A DNA stretch of 55,875 nucleotides. It comes from Nitrospira sp. Lineage in GTDB: Bacteria; Nitrospirota; Nitrospiria; Nitrospirales; Nitrospiraceae. The translations under genes were made by a program, and so were the position numbers. Positions 37,287 through 47,296 of the stretch are shown here, in pieces; positions within the stretch are counted from its first letter, which is position 1; every line of letters begins with the position of its first letter. The notes beneath the pieces are model-generated. The model did not search any database. It was not told where the DNA came from and was given only the letters and a program-made list of their open reading frames with translations. The stretch covers positions 104,158 through 160,032 of the forward strand of contig SWDO01000002.1 in assembly GCA_005116895.1 (NCBI GenBank). Reading direction: 5' to 3'.

Positions 37287-38591
37287 TCAATGCCTTCCTA
37301 CCGGTTCAGGTCTGATCAGGTTCGCGGCCTCTGCTTCATTGATGAGGTCGACGTATTCCTGTCGCCAATGCTTCAGCGTGCTTTGGATTGGAGCGACTTC
37401 CGCGTCGCCGAAGGCACAGACCGTGCGACCTGCGATGTTTTTGCATAGATCCAACAAGGTTTCAAGATCCTCCATCCGGCCACGCTTCGCCAAAATTCTG
37501 CGCATGGTCTGAACGAGCCAAGAACTCCCTTCTCGGCAAGGGCTGCATTTCCCACAGGACTCATGGTAGAAAAATTCCATGAGCCGAAGCGCGGCCCAGA
37601 CCATGCTGGTGCCTTCCTCCATCACCGTCACGCCCCCTGACCCCAACATCGATCCCGCCGCCGCCACGTGCTCAAAATCCAGTTTCACGTCGAGATGGGC
37701 CGGCGTCAGAAAAGGCGCCGACGCTCCACCGGGGATAAACGCTTTCATCGGCTTGTCGGACCGCATGCCGCCGGCATACTCGTACACCAATTCGCGGACC
37801 GTCATGCCCATGGGAACTTCATAATTGCCCGGTCGTTTCACATGTCCACTCACACAGAAGACTCGAGTGCCGGTGCTCTTCGGCGGCGATCCGATCGCCG
37901 CAAACCAGTCGGGGCCTCGGGTGATGATGTGGGGGAGATTCGCCAGCGTCTCGACGTTGTTGACGACGGTCGGCTTATTGTAGAGACCATGCGTGGCTGG
38001 AAACGGTGGTTTAATGCGAGGGAGTCCGCGTTTGCCTTCGAGTGATTCCAAGAGGGCCGTTTCCTCGCCGCAGATATAGGCTCCCGCTCCCCGATGCACC
38101 CACACGTCGACGGTGATGCCTGTGCCGAGGATGTTTTTCCCGATATATCCGGCGACTCTCGCTTCGCCGATGGCCTGTTCCAAGATCTTCGAGCCCAGGA
38201 CCATTTCCCCGCGGATATAGATGTAGGCGGTTTCCGAACCGATGGCATAGCAGGCCAACACAATGCCTTCCAAGACTTGATGCGGGTCCCGCTCCATGAG
38301 TTGACGATCTTTAAACGTACCGGGCTCGCTCTCGTCGGCGTTGCAGCACAGATACCGGGGACCCTGATAGTCTTTCGGCAGAAATCCCCATTTCACACCG
38401 GTTGGGAAGCCTGCGCCACCTCGACCGCGAAGGCCTGATTTTCGAACTATTGTCGTCACGTCGGCCGGGGCGATTTTCCCCAGTGTATTGCGCAAGGCTT
38501 GGTAGCCTCCGGTCTTCTCATAGTCGGTCAGCGACCCGGTATAGCCGGGTTGCATCATGTTTTTCAGGAGAATGAGTTCGTGTTTTGGCAT
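37287..38591 (-). CDS. nuoF: NADH-quinone oxidoreductase subunit F
   Basis: 434 aa, the NADH- and FMN-binding subunit. The Gly-rich NADH/FMN loop is GLRGRGGAGFPTGVKWGF. The next conserved stretch is CNADESEPGTFKDRQLME, then GAGAYICGEETALLESLEG. Cluster N3 ligands are in ESCGKCSPCREGSS and a Cys in GRTVCAFGDAE. All catalytic motifs are intact. The gene is separated from nuoE by a repeat-containing spacer. Confidence 0.96.
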   Translation of the reverse strand: MPKHELILLKNMMQPGYTGSLTDYEKTGGYQALRNTLGKIAPADVTTIVRKSGLRGRGGAGFPTGVKWGFLPKDYQGPRYLCCNADESEPGTFKDRQLMERDPHQVLEGIVLACYAIGSETAYIYIRGEMVLGSKILEQAIGEARVAGYIGKNILGTGITVDVWVHRGAGAYICGEETALLESLEGKRGLPRIKPPFPATHGLYNKPTVVNNVETLANLPHIITRGPDWFAAIGSPPKSTGTRVFCVSGHVKRPGNYEVPMGMTVRELVYEYAGGMRSDKPMKAFIPGGASAPFLTPAHLDVKLDFEHVAAAGSMLGSGGVTVMEEGTSMVWAALRLMEFFYHESCGKCSPCREGSSWLVQTMRRILAKRGRMEDLETLLDLCKNIAGRTVCAFGDAEVAPIQSTLKHWRQEYVDLINEAEAANLIRPEPVGRH

Positions 38592-38721
38592 CTTAAACTC
38601 GTGAAGCCCGCTTCGACTCAGCCCGCGTCGACGAGTCCGCGAGGCAAGCGTCGTTCGTGAAACGTGAAGCGTCAGGGAACCCGAGGTTCTTTCTTGCGAA
38701 CGACGAAATACGCATCACGCT
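38592..38721. repeat. Heptamer-repeat spacer between nuoE and nuoF
   Basis: Shows CTCGTGAAGCCCGCTTCGAC, GTTCGTGAAACGTGAAGCGT and, near the nuoE end, GCATCACGCTTCACGCG. These are the same degenerate units, again with opposite orientation at the two ends. No gene fits. Confidence 0.65.
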
Positions 38722-39261
38722 TCACGCGTCCCTTTCTGCGGGTGCTGGTTCAGGCCACATAAACGGCCCGCTCTTCAGCGGACTGGTTCCGGTCGATCGC
38801 AGATCGGCCAAAATTTGGTCCAGCTTACCTTCGGTCAACTGCTCGTAGTAGTCTTCGTTGATCTGCATCATGGGCCCGGTCCCGCAGGCGGCCAAACATT
38901 CCACCACGCTGAGGCTGAACAGTCCGTCCGCCGTCGATTCACCCGAGGCGATCCCCAGCTTCAGGTTGATCCATTCGATCACCGTATCCGAGCCGACGAG
39001 GGCGCACATGAGAGATTTGCACACCTGAATGTGGAACTTGCCCACCGGCTTCAGGTTAAACATCGTGTAAAAGGTGATCGTTTCATAGACTTGCGGAGGC
39101 GTCAGCCTGAGCAGATGCGCGATCTCTTGCATGGCCGATTCGGTCACATAGCCCTGGTCACGCTGGGCGACGTAGAGGAGTGGGATCAACGCGGAGCGCA
39201 TCACCGGATAGCGTGACAGGATGTCCGCGATTTCGTCTTTATATTTTTCTAAGAACGTCAT
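38722..39261 (-). CDS. nuoE: NADH-quinone oxidoreductase subunit E
   Basis: 179 aa from the ATG at 39261. A longer frame to 39363 would overlap nuoCD and adds residues not seen in the family. The thioredoxin-like 2Fe-2S domain binds cluster N1a through Cys in QVCKSLMCALVG (C-x4-C) and VECLAACGTGPMMQIN (C-x3-C). It contacts NuoF in the NADH-oxidising module. A tail of about 30 residues after the domain ends in a Pro/Glu-rich stretch. Confidence 0.93.
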   Translation of the reverse strand: MTFLEKYKDEIADILSRYPVMRSALIPLLYVAQRDQGYVTESAMQEIAHLLRLTPPQVYETITFYTMFNLKPVGKFHIQVCKSLMCALVGSDTVIEWINLKLGIASGESTADGLFSLSVVECLAACGTGPMMQINEDYYEQLTEGKLDQILADLRSTGTSPLKSGPFMWPEPAPAERDA

Positions 39262-39334
39262 GCGTCCATAGTCCTGGTGCTGATACGTGCGCAAGGGGCA
39301 GGCTGCCAAGCTCCGGATATCAGCCGCTCGTGTC

Positions 39335-41086
39335 TCACCGATCACACTCCCCCATGACCACATCGTAGGTCCCGAAAATTGTGATGATGTCGGAAATCAA
39401 ATAGCCACGCGCCATATGGTCGAATGCACCCAGGTGAATGAAAGAAGGAGACCGTATTTTCAGCCGGTAGGGGCGGGGGCTCCCGTCGCTGATGATAAAA
39501 AATCCCAATTCCCCTTTAGGCGCTTCGGTCGCGCAATAGGTTTCTCCCTTCGGGGGCTTGAACCCTTGTGTAAAGATGATGAAATGGTGAATCAAACTTT
39601 CCATATCGCGCATCACTTGCAACTTCGGCGGCGGAATGTATTGCGGGATATCGGCGATGATCGGCCCGGGCGGCATCTGGTCGAGACATTGTGAGATGAT
39701 CCGCGCACTCTGACGCATCTCTTCGACACGAATCCAATAGCGATCGTAGGTGTCGCCGTTTTTCCCGACCGGCACGTCCCAGTCCACTTTATGGTAGACC
39801 CCGTAGGGTTCGAGTTTGCGCACATCGTAGGACACGCCGGATCCCCGCAAGGTAGGACCGGTCATGCCGAAATTGATCGCATCTTCCCCTGAGATCACCG
39901 CGACATGTTTCGTTCGTCCCAGCCAAATTCGATTGCTCGCGAGCAGTGAATCATACTCATCCACTTTCTGGGGGAAGGTCTCCAAGAACTCCTTCAGACG
40001 AGCCACTAATTCCGGAGTGAAGTCGCTATCCACGCCGCCGATCCGATAATAATTCAACGTCAGCCTGGCACCACACAGCCGTTCGAACATGTCGAGCAAG
40101 GTTTCCCGCTCGCGAAACGTCCAGAAGAAGACCGTCATGGCTCCGATATCCAGGGCCTGGGCGCCCAACCAGAACAGATGTCCCAAAATGCGCTGCATCT
40201 CCGCGACCAGGGTGCGGATATACTCCGCTCGTTCAGGCACGGTGATATCGAGGAGTTTCTCAACGGCCCGGACATAGGCGTAGTTATTCGCCATCGCGCA
40301 GACATAGTCGAGGCGGTCGGTATGAGGGATGATCTGCATGTAGGCCAGACCTTCGGCCAGTTTTTCCACTCCCCGATGGAGATAGCCGAGATCCGGTGTC
40401 GCCTTGACGATCCGTTCTCCATCCAGCTCCAGGACAACCCGCACGACTCCATGTGTGCTTGGATGTTGCGGGCCCATATTCAATAACAGTTCTTCCCGCC
40501 GGTTTGACGAAGAGCCGTTCGGGTTCAACAGGAACAGCTTCCTTTCGGCTTCAGAGACTTCACTGTCAACGTGCTCTACCGGCGGTTCATCAAGGCGAGG
40601 GATAAAGTCGAACTGACTGCGCCACCCTCGGCCTTCCGTCGGGAAATCCTTCCGTAACGGATAGCCTTCCGCATAATCTTCCGGCAGGAGGATGCGGCGC
40701 AGGTCCGGGTGGCCTGTAAACCGAATGCCCATCATGTCGTACACTTCCCGTTCCAAGAACGTCGCGCCGCGCCAGACGCTTGTCACGGAATCCAGTGACG
40801 GGTTGTCTTCGGTGATCCGTGCTTTCAGGCGGATTCGTTTGCCGTGTGGAAGCGATAATAAGAGATAGATGACTTCAAACCGCTGTTGATCGGATGGATA
40901 GTCAGCAGAGCAGATATCGGTGATGTGGTCAAAGCACGCCTCGGGATCGTCGTGCAAAAACCGGGCGATCTCCAAGATTCTTGATGCAGCGACATGGACG
41001 GTCACTTCCGATCGGGCCGTGTCGACATCGACGGAGAGTACCGCCTCCGGGAACTTCTTGAGCAAGGTTTCAGTGAGGGATTGCAT
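39335..41086 (-). CDS. nuoCD: Fused NADH-quinone oxidoreductase subunit C/D
   Basis: 583 aa, a natural fusion. NuoC covers residues 1-165 (VWRGATFLEREVYDMMGIRF, then HPDLRRILLPEDYAEGYPLR). NuoD starts at about 195 with LLLNMGPQHPSTHGVVRVVL, the loop whose His helps bind quinone. It continues through YLHRGVEKLAEG and ends in the conserved GECDR. NuoCD fusions occur in several bacterial groups. NuoD carries the Arg that MidA/NDUFAF7 methylates in mitochondria, which matters here because a MidA-like gene lies upstream of the operon. Confidence 0.96.
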   Translation of the reverse strand: MQSLTETLLKKFPEAVLSVDVDTARSEVTVHVAASRILEIARFLHDDPEACFDHITDICSADYPSDQQRFEVIYLLLSLPHGKRIRLKARITEDNPSLDSVTSVWRGATFLEREVYDMMGIRFTGHPDLRRILLPEDYAEGYPLRKDFPTEGRGWRSQFDFIPRLDEPPVEHVDSEVSEAERKLFLLNPNGSSSNRREELLLNMGPQHPSTHGVVRVVLELDGERIVKATPDLGYLHRGVEKLAEGLAYMQIIPHTDRLDYVCAMANNYAYVRAVEKLLDITVPERAEYIRTLVAEMQRILGHLFWLGAQALDIGAMTVFFWTFRERETLLDMFERLCGARLTLNYYRIGGVDSDFTPELVARLKEFLETFPQKVDEYDSLLASNRIWLGRTKHVAVISGEDAINFGMTGPTLRGSGVSYDVRKLEPYGVYHKVDWDVPVGKNGDTYDRYWIRVEEMRQSARIISQCLDQMPPGPIIADIPQYIPPPKLQVMRDMESLIHHFIIFTQGFKPPKGETYCATEAPKGELGFFIISDGSPRPYRLKIRSPSFIHLGAFDHMARGYLISDIITIFGTYDVVMGECDR

Positions 41087-41187
41087 GGTTTTTTCAGTTG
41101 GAAAGTCTGCACGTTAAAAAGTCTGTGCCTAGGGGTCTCTCAAACTTTTGAACGTTCCCACGTTTACAACGCGCATCCTTTACGCAC

Positions 41188-41667
41188 TTATTTCACGAAC
41201 ACCTTCTCGCGCTGAATCTTCTCCTGTAACTTTAATAGTCCGTCCAGCAAGGCCTCTGGTCTCGGTGGACACCCAGGTACATAGACATCGACCGGTATGA
41301 TTTGATCCACACCCTGCACGACGGCGTAGCTGTTGTAATGATTGCCTGAGGTCGCGCACGAGCCCATGCAGATGACGTAGCGGGGTTCGGGCATTTGGTC
41401 ATAAATCCGTCGAATAACCGGGGCCATTTTGCGCGAGACTGTTCCTGCGACGATCATAAGATCCGATTGCCTGGGCGACGCGCGAAAGACGCCGGCGCCG
41501 AAGCGGTCAAGGTCGTATCGGGAAGAGACGCTCGCAATCATCTCGATGGCGCAGCAAGCCAGTCCGAACGTCATGGGCCACAGCGCCGACTTCCGGGCCC
41601 AGTTGACGACCGCGTCCAGATTCGTTGTGATGATGTTCGCGTCAAACTGGCGTTCCAACAAACTCAT
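41188..41667 (-). CDS. nuoB: NADH-quinone oxidoreductase subunit B
   Basis: 159 aa. Cluster N2 ligands are the paired Cys in [12 protein letters not shown], the Cys in [18 protein letters not shown] and the Cys in [15 protein letters not shown]2 is the last cluster before quinone. The subunit is of normal length with intact ligands. It is separated from nuoA by a repeat-bearing spacer. Confidence 0.96.
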   Translation of the reverse strand: MSLLERQFDANIITTNLDAVVNWARKSALWPMTFGLACCAIEMIASVSSRYDLDRFGAGVFRASPRQSDLMIVAGTVSRKMAPVIRRIYDQMPEPRYVICMGSCATSGNHYNSYAVVQGVDQIIPVDVYVPGCPPRPEALLDGLLKLQEKIQREKVFVK

Positions 41668-41764
41668 GATACGTATCTCGTCGTTCGTGAAGCGTCGTTC
41701 GTCGAAAGCAGCGTGCGAGATGCGTGCGCGTCACGCTTCACGAGATACGAACAACGGCTCGGTT
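41668..41764. repeat. Inverted heptamer repeat between nuoA and nuoB
   Basis: The left arm (41672-41694) reads CGTATCTCGT, then an extra heptamer CGTTCGT, then GAAGCG. The right arm (41734-41749) is the reverse complement of CGTATCTCGTGAAGCG, which is the left arm minus that one heptamer. The transcript should form a hairpin. No gene fits. Confidence 0.7.
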
Positions 41765-42136
41765 TCAGTCCCACTCCAACGCCCCTTTTTTCCATGCGTA
41801 CCAGAATCCCACCACCAGAATGGCGATGAACATGATCATCTCCACTAATCCAACCAGTCCGAGACTGGTGAAGGCAATGGCCCAGGGAAACATAAAGACA
41901 ATTTCAATATCGAAGATCACAAACAGCATCGCGATGACGTAATACCGCATCGGAAACTGGACACGGGCGTCCTGAAACAGCGGGCTCCCGCTCTCGTAGG
42001 GGGCCAACTTTGCCCGATAGGGTTGATTTGGACGGACGAACCAGCCGAGCAAGAGCGTCAGTGTCCCCAAGACGATGCCCACGCCGATGAACATGAGGAT
42101 CGGGACATAGTTATCCGGAACGGCTGTGTCACCCAT
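41765..42136 (-). CDS. nuoA: NADH-quinone oxidoreductase subunit A
   Basis: 123 aa with three membrane helices; GGAG six bases upstream fixes the ATG. Conserved residues are in YESGSPLFQDARVQFPMRYY (the TMH1-2 loop at the quinone cavity) and AMLFVIFDIEIVFMFPWAI. It is the first gene of the operon. The start lies 185 bases from the MidA-like gene, and this spacer again contains heptamer repeats, so the operon may start here or upstream. Confidence 0.95.
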   Translation of the reverse strand: MGDTAVPDNYVPILMFIGVGIVLGTLTLLLGWFVRPNQPYRAKLAPYESGSPLFQDARVQFPMRYYVIAMLFVIFDIEIVFMFPWAIAFTSLGLVGLVEMIMFIAILVVGFWYAWKKGALEWD

Positions 42137-42321
42137 GGGAACTCCGTGTAGCGTGTAGCGTGAGGCGTGAAGCGTGAAACCCGCTTCGTCCGTCTTGGGC
42201 GAGACTTTGCCCGCAAAGCCCGCATCGACGAGTCTGGGAGGCCCTCGGCTTCGCCGCGAGGCGAGCGAGCGTAAAACGTGAAACGTCGCCGGATGACGCA
42301 GGTGACATCATTCTACATCCC
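42137..42321. repeat. Heptamer-repeat spacer upstream of nuoA
   Basis: Near nuoA it reads GTGTAGCGTGTAGCGTGAGG and CGTGAAGCGTGAAACCCGC, in period-7 steps. Near the methyltransferase gene it has GTAAAACGTGAAACGTCGCC. A GC-rich CGAGGCGAGCGAGCG stretch lies between. No -35/-10 pair is evident. Confidence 0.6.
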
Positions 42322-43539
42322 TCATGCGGCAGATTGCGCCGTCAGCGCTGAACCAAAGAACGGTTTGTACTGCAAGCCGTCGAGTTCAGGGCGCGCGAGG
42401 CCCTTGTGCTGGATGAGTACCTTGAACGTCGTGCCCATCCCGTTCGGCCGCAGCAGATGAATCGCCGCGTTGAACTCCGGGCTGTCCTGGTCTAACTTCG
42501 CAATCATCTGTTCGACCCCGAGTCCCATGAGAAAACTCATCTGGTTCGTGAAGCCGGTCGTCTGGAGTCCCTGTTCTTCACCGGTCGCCGCCAAGCCCGA
42601 AAAATCCACATGGGCGGTCATGTCTTGATCTCCCACCCGGAGGAACGGATTGTCATTGACGGATTGCTGCGAGTAGCAGAGGAGTGTCCCACCTTTTCGG
42701 TCGGACCGATAGAGGTCCTGTGCCGTGTGGCCGTAATCGATGGTGAGCACGAAGCCACGATCCAGATGCTGAGCGACTTTCTTCATCCAATCCAGTGCTC
42801 GGAGATTGATTTCGGTTCGATAGCCTTCCGGCCATTCAGGATCCAAGCGGTCTAGGTGCACGGCGAGGGCATCGGAGGACAGCGGCTTGAGACATTCAAG
42901 GAACTGTCCGTCTTGATAGTCCACCCAGAGTTCCTTGATTCCTTCTGCTGTGACCTGGACGCGGTGGATGGGAAACGAATCGATGAGCTCATTGCTCAAG
43001 AGCAAACCAGTCAGACCATGAGGGGCCACAGTCGAGAGATCGTCCGCCCATGTCAGGAGGGCTGCTCGATCCAGCCAAGGAGCTAGGTTCCTGCGCTGCA
43101 CCTCGCGCATGGCCGGGCTTCGGTCGATCAGGACATACCGAAGATGCTGAAAAAACGAACGGTAGCGATGCTCGCAGGTTGTCAGAATGTGCTTCGCCAA
43201 CAAGCCTTTGCCAGGCCCCATTTCAACGATGGTAAAGGGATGGGGTTGGCCGAGTAACCGGTACATTTGTTCGGCTTGTACGGCCAGAGCGTGCCCAAGG
43301 ATGGGATGGACATCTGAGCTCGTGTAAAAATCACCTCGCCAGCCGATCCGCTCTTGGGCTAGTGGAGTACTCCGCATGTAATAGCCGAATTGTGGGTGGT
43401 ACAGCGCCAACTCCATGAAACGTGCGAACGGAATCGGGCCTGACGCAGCGATCTCAGAGGCAATAGTAGCAACAAGTTCCGGGTGCCCTGTGCTCACGGA
43501 AAGCTCCAAATTCACCATCCAAGATGAAAAAAGCGACAC
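42322..43539 (-). CDS. MidA/NDUFAF7-family SAM-dependent methyltransferase
   Basis: 405 aa from a GTG at 43539; an ATG at 43518 is an alternative, and neither has a clear ribosome site. The COG1565 (DUF185) signature is seen: GPIPFARFMELALYHPQFGY near the N-terminus, the SAM motif IVEMGPGKGLLAKHIL, LLSNELIDSFPIHRV, and TIDYGHTAQDLY. The eukaryotic member NDUFAF7 dimethylates an Arg of the NuoD homologue during complex I assembly. This gene is immediately upstream of nuoA in the same direction. A role in complex I assembly is thus well supported by context, though not shown for bacteria here. Confidence 0.87.
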   Translation of the reverse strand: MSLFSSWMVNLELSVSTGHPELVATIASEIAASGPIPFARFMELALYHPQFGYYMRSTPLAQERIGWRGDFYTSSDVHPILGHALAVQAEQMYRLLGQPHPFTIVEMGPGKGLLAKHILTTCEHRYRSFFQHLRYVLIDRSPAMREVQRRNLAPWLDRAALLTWADDLSTVAPHGLTGLLLSNELIDSFPIHRVQVTAEGIKELWVDYQDGQFLECLKPLSSDALAVHLDRLDPEWPEGYRTEINLRALDWMKKVAQHLDRGFVLTIDYGHTAQDLYRSDRKGGTLLCYSQQSVNDNPFLRVGDQDMTAHVDFSGLAATGEEQGLQTTGFTNQMSFLMGLGVEQMIAKLDQDSPEFNAAIHLLRPNGMGTTFKVLIQHKGLARPELDGLQYKPFFGSALTAQSAA

Positions 43540-43859
43540 CCCTAGCTTATGGGCAACGTCAGCCCATTGCGTGGTGCCAAAGGGGCCGTAGAGTAGCCTT
43601 GGGAAGTGCGTTAAGTCAAGGCAGAGTCAGGGAGAATGGGCGATGTTGTTTGCGTGGTATGGCTACGAGAGTGCAAGGGGATCGGGGGCCCTGTGATGAC
43701 TTGTCAGGGGACCGGCAACCGTGCCTGCCGAAGCTCCATAAAGGGCTGGCCGACGGCGGTATCGGCGTGTGCGGGAACGTGGAGATGGGTCAGTAGCAGC
43801 AGAGATCTATCGCATCATGACATGGTCGAGGCCTGGCCTCACGGCCAGCGCGGCACTCT
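43540..43859. other. Non-coding gap between secA and the MidA-like gene
   Basis: 320 bases with no gene I can support; open frames here have no ribosome site or homology I recognise. A hairpin with arms CTGGCC and GGCCAG (43833-43848) lies just after the secA stop on its strand and could be part of its terminator, but no T-run follows. Confidence 0.45.
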
Positions 43860-46583
43860 TCATGTCCCGTGGCACTTTTTATATTTCTTGCCGCTGCCGC
43901 AGGGACAGGGATCATTGCGGCCAACCTTGTTTTCTGTCCTCTGGGCGGGGGCCTGTGCCGTGATCGGTTCGTCGCCGCGGTTCAAGGTGAGCTTGGGTGG
44001 TGGTTGCGAAATAATCGGTTGCGGCGGAGGAGCTGGCTGTTCGCCTTCATGGCGGACGGCCTGTACATGGAAGAGCCGATCAAGCGTGTCGGATTTGACC
44101 CGGTCCATCATGCCGGCGAAGAGATCGAACCCCTCACGCTTATACTCAATCAATGGATCTTTTTGTCCGTAGCCACGAAGGCCAATGCCGTCCCGTAAGT
44201 GGTCCATCCCCAATAGATGGTCTTTCCAATGATGGTCGATGACCTGGAGCATGAATGTCTTTTCAAGAAAGCGCATCAGGTCAGGCCCCAGCTCTTGCTC
44301 CTTCTTGGCATAGGCGTCCCGAACATGGGTGCGAAGGTCCTCCAGTAAGGCATCACGCCCGACATCCCGGAGGGAGTCTCCACCGTCATGCTTGCCCTGT
44401 GTGATATCCAGGCCGAACTGACTCTGCATGACTTCGGTCAAACCTTTGACGTCCCACTCTTCCGGGTATTGTTCGGGGGGGCAATACACGCTAAGAGACG
44501 ATTCCACCGAGCTTCCCATCATGTCATGGAGATCGTTGGTCAAGTTCTCTCCGCTTAGCACGGCACGGCGGTGGCGATAGATCACCTCGCGCTGCTTGTT
44601 CATCACATCATCGTATTCGAGGAGCTGCTTGCGGATTTCGAAGTTATGGGCTTCGACCTTCTTCTGCGCGTTCGCGATGGCGCGGGTCACCATACCGTGT
44701 TCGATGGGCACTCCTTCTTCCATCCCGAGCTTGAGCATCAATTGAGAGACTCGTTCGGAGGCGAAGATACGCATCAGATCGTCTTCCAACGACAGGTAAA
44801 ACCGAGAGGTGCCTGGATCACCCTGGCGACCGGCCCGTCCACGAAGCTGATTGTCGATCCGGCGGCTCTCGTGCCGTTCGGTGCCGAGGATGTGAAGCCC
44901 TCCTGCCGCAATGACGTCCTGCTTATCCTTCTCACAGTCGGACCGGATGCCCTCATAGATTTCGAGCTTGCGGCTCTCGGCGATATTTTCTTCTCGATAG
45001 AGCACTTGCTTGTACATGAAATCAGGATTGCCGCCCAACAGAATATCGGTCCCGCGACCGGCCATGTTGGTGGCGATCGTCACCGCACCTTTGCGTCCGG
45101 CTTGCGCGACGATCTCGGCTTCTCGCTCATGCTGTTTCGCGTTGAGGACGTTATGTTTTACGCCATTGCGGCTCAGCAGACCCGCAATTTTTTCAGATTT
45201 CTCGATAGAAATGGTCCCAACGAGCACCGGCTGGCCACGCTCGTGACAGTCCTTGATCTCTTCGACAATCGCGGCGAATTTTTCTTTCTCCGTCCGATAC
45301 ACCACATCCGCATAATCTTGCCGAATCATTTGCCGGTTGGTGGGGACGACGTTGACGTCGAGGTTGTAGATTTTGGCGAACTCGGCCGCTTCCGTATCCG
45401 CGGTGCCGGTCATGCCGCTGAGCTTCTTGTACATGCGGAAATAATTCTGGAAGGTGACGGACGCGAGCGTCTGATTTTCATTGGCGATCTTCACGCCTTC
45501 TTTGGCTTCGACGGCCTGATGCAGTCCATCGCTCCACCGGCGGCCCGGCATCAAACGCCCGGTAAACTCATCCACGATAATAACTTCGCCGTCCTTTACG
45601 ACGTAGTCCACGTCTCGCCTGTAGAGCGTGTACGCTTGCAACGCTTTCACCACATGGTGAACCATGTCCATGTGGGCTGGGTCGTACAGATTATCCACGC
45701 CGAGTAGTTTTTCGACGCGCACATTGCCGTCTTCAGTCAATGAAGCGGTCTTGGTCTTTTCTTCGATGGTGTAGTCTGTTTCGGCTTTGAGTTGTGGAAT
45801 GATCGCATTGATTCGGTAATAGAGGTCGGTGGTCTGGTCGGTCGGACCCGAGATGATCAACGGCGTCCGCGCTTCGTCGATCAAAATGCTGTCAACTTCG
45901 TCGACGATGGCGAAGTTCAGCTCACGCTGGACACATTGACGCAAATCGTTGACTACCAGGTTGTCACGCAGATAATCGAACCCGTATTCGTTATTCGTCC
46001 CATATGTGATGTCGGCGCGATAGGCCTCGGGCCTGGTGCAGGGTCGAAGATGTTGCAGCCGTTTATCGGACGCGTCATACGTCGGGTCGTACATGAACGA
46101 GGCGTCATGTTGAATGATCCCCGTGGACAGCCCCAGTGCATGATAGAGCTGGGCCATCCATTGTGCGTCACGTTTGGCGAGATAATCGTTCACCGTGACC
46201 AGATGGGCGCCTTTGCCCTCTAGGGCATTCAGATAGACTGGTAATGTTGCAACGAGCGTTTTCCCTTCGCCTGTTTTCATTTCGGCGATCCGGCCGCGGT
46301 TGAGAATCATGCCGCCGATCAGCTGCACGTCGAAATGCCGCATGTTGAGCTTGCGGCGGGACATTTCCCGACAGACGGCAAAGGCCTCGGGCAAGATGTC
46401 GTCTAGCGTTTGACCAGCTTCGAGCCGCTTCTTGAACTCCTGCGTCTTGTCAGCCAAAGCCTCATCAGAGAGGGGAGTGAGACTGGCCTCTAGGCCGTTG
46501 ATCTGTTCCACAATCGGTCGTAGAGCTTTGATTTCACGATCGTTTTTACTGCCGAAAATCAGATTGAGTACTTGCGTAACCAT
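43860..46583 (-). CDS. secA: Preprotein translocase ATPase SecA
   Basis: 907 aa, full length. Motifs in order: [20 protein letters not shown] (Walker A), [28 protein letters not shown] (Walker B/DEAD), [25 protein letters not shown] and [13 protein letters not shown] (motif VI). The C-terminal end is the zinc-binding SEC-C motif [15 protein letters not shown], which binds SecB or lipids. SecA drives proteins through SecYEG and is needed for the exported proteins of the neighbouring rightward locus as for all others. No clear ribosome site precedes the ATG. Confidence 0.98.
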   Translation of the reverse strand: MVTQVLNLIFGSKNDREIKALRPIVEQINGLEASLTPLSDEALADKTQEFKKRLEAGQTLDDILPEAFAVCREMSRRKLNMRHFDVQLIGGMILNRGRIAEMKTGEGKTLVATLPVYLNALEGKGAHLVTVNDYLAKRDAQWMAQLYHALGLSTGIIQHDASFMYDPTYDASDKRLQHLRPCTRPEAYRADITYGTNNEYGFDYLRDNLVVNDLRQCVQRELNFAIVDEVDSILIDEARTPLIISGPTDQTTDLYYRINAIIPQLKAETDYTIEEKTKTASLTEDGNVRVEKLLGVDNLYDPAHMDMVHHVVKALQAYTLYRRDVDYVVKDGEVIIVDEFTGRLMPGRRWSDGLHQAVEAKEGVKIANENQTLASVTFQNYFRMYKKLSGMTGTADTEAAEFAKIYNLDVNVVPTNRQMIRQDYADVVYRTEKEKFAAIVEEIKDCHERGQPVLVGTISIEKSEKIAGLLSRNGVKHNVLNAKQHEREAEIVAQAGRKGAVTIATNMAGRGTDILLGGNPDFMYKQVLYREENIAESRKLEIYEGIRSDCEKDKQDVIAAGGLHILGTERHESRRIDNQLRGRAGRQGDPGTSRFYLSLEDDLMRIFASERVSQLMLKLGMEEGVPIEHGMVTRAIANAQKKVEAHNFEIRKQLLEYDDVMNKQREVIYRHRRAVLSGENLTNDLHDMMGSSVESSLSVYCPPEQYPEEWDVKGLTEVMQSQFGLDITQGKHDGGDSLRDVGRDALLEDLRTHVRDAYAKKEQELGPDLMRFLEKTFMLQVIDHHWKDHLLGMDHLRDGIGLRGYGQKDPLIEYKREGFDLFAGMMDRVKSDTLDRLFHVQAVRHEGEQPAPPPQPIISQPPPKLTLNRGDEPITAQAPAQRTENKVGRNDPCPCGSGKKYKKCHGT

Positions 46584-46702
46584 AATAAGGTGATCACTAT
46601 CGTGTTGAGGTTAAAGAGGGCGATGGTGCCCAAATAGATCGTGCAGTATACAGTATCCGTTTCATGAATCCTACTCGATCCTCCTGAGGGCCGGACAGTG
46701 GC

Positions 46703-46732
46703 TTGACAGGCATGATTGTCGGCGCCTAGTAT
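46703..46732 (+). promoter_or_regulatory. Sigma-70-type promoter of the right-end locus
   Basis: TTGACA at 46703-46708 and TAGTAT at 46727-46732 are 18 bases apart. A start site near 46739 would leave about 70 bases of leader before the first small peptide gene at 46809. Just downstream, GCAT occurs five times within 46737-46772 at steps of 5 to 10 bases, a possible binding site. Confidence 0.55.
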
Positions 46733-46808
46733 GCGAGCATTGTTGCATCTGTAGCATCGGTAGGCATGGCATAGGTTCATACAGCCCTATCGGGAAGTGC
46801 CTTATAGC

Positions 46809-47114
46809 ATGGGTCACTCATTCCGCAAATTGCTTTCGGTATCGCTTGTGTTATGTGTCCTCGCTATCGGCGGGTTGGCGCAAGCACAATCTGCGGAACA
46901 TGCCGGGCACCATGCGCAGCATCAAGCGGCGACACATGGAACGTTGCTCTGTTCCTGGATGTGTGCCGCCGGTACGGTCCTCGACACTGAAGTTGTCTTG
47001 ATTCATGCCGAGCGTAACCCCATCGCGCTTCTTTCGATCGTTCATTCCAGTGACGCTTTTTCAGAACCCCCGCGTATCTGTTCCAGTCGTGCTCCTCCGT
47101 CCATCTCCTTATAA
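46809..47114 (+). CDS. Exported His-rich / C-x-W-x-C peptide, copy 1
   Basis: 101 aa from the ATG at 46809 (an in-frame GTG lies 12 bases earlier). Residues 1-26 are a signal peptide (RKLLSVSLVLCVLAIGG, cut near AQA). The mature part opens with a His cluster (EHAGHHAQHQAATH), then Cys48-Ser-Trp-Met-Cys52, and ends with SSRAPPSISL. This order is shared with the genes at 47873 and 54461, so the three are paralogues. It recalls DUF2946-type short periplasmic proteins found near metal genes, but I cannot assign it firmly. His and paired Cys residues suggest metal binding; this is inference. It is the first gene after the promoter at 46703. Confidence 0.7.
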   Translation: MGHSFRKLLSVSLVLCVLAIGGLAQAQSAEHAGHHAQHQAATHGTLLCSWMCAAGTVLDTEVVLIHAERNPIALLSIVHSSDAFSEPPRICSSRAPPSISL

Positions 47115-47296
47115 ATAAGCCTTCGTCGCGTTCGTCAGACTAGTGGGTCGTACGTGACCACGCGACGGTTCCTAGCCCCGTAGGCAATTCAAGGTAGTTC
47201 CTAGAAGAAGGAGTTCTGGGCATCATGGCGGTCACGCGTTCCATTGTCGAGAAGTAGTTCATAACAAACTCCATGACGGTGGCTAAGGAGATGACA

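Noticed and set aside
43636..44172. 178-aa open frame in the gap beside secA
   Set aside because: Runs into the 3' end of secA on the other strand; low-complexity Trp/Arg/Cys-rich product without a recognisable domain.
44571..45707. 378-aa open frame opposite secA
   Set aside because: Lies wholly antisense to a clear secA gene; its length follows from the codon bias of secA.
47224..47256. 10-codon frame after a GAAGGAG sequence, a possible leader peptide before the thioredoxin gene
   Set aside because: Too short to judge; spacing to the ribosome site is poor and no attenuator hairpins follow.
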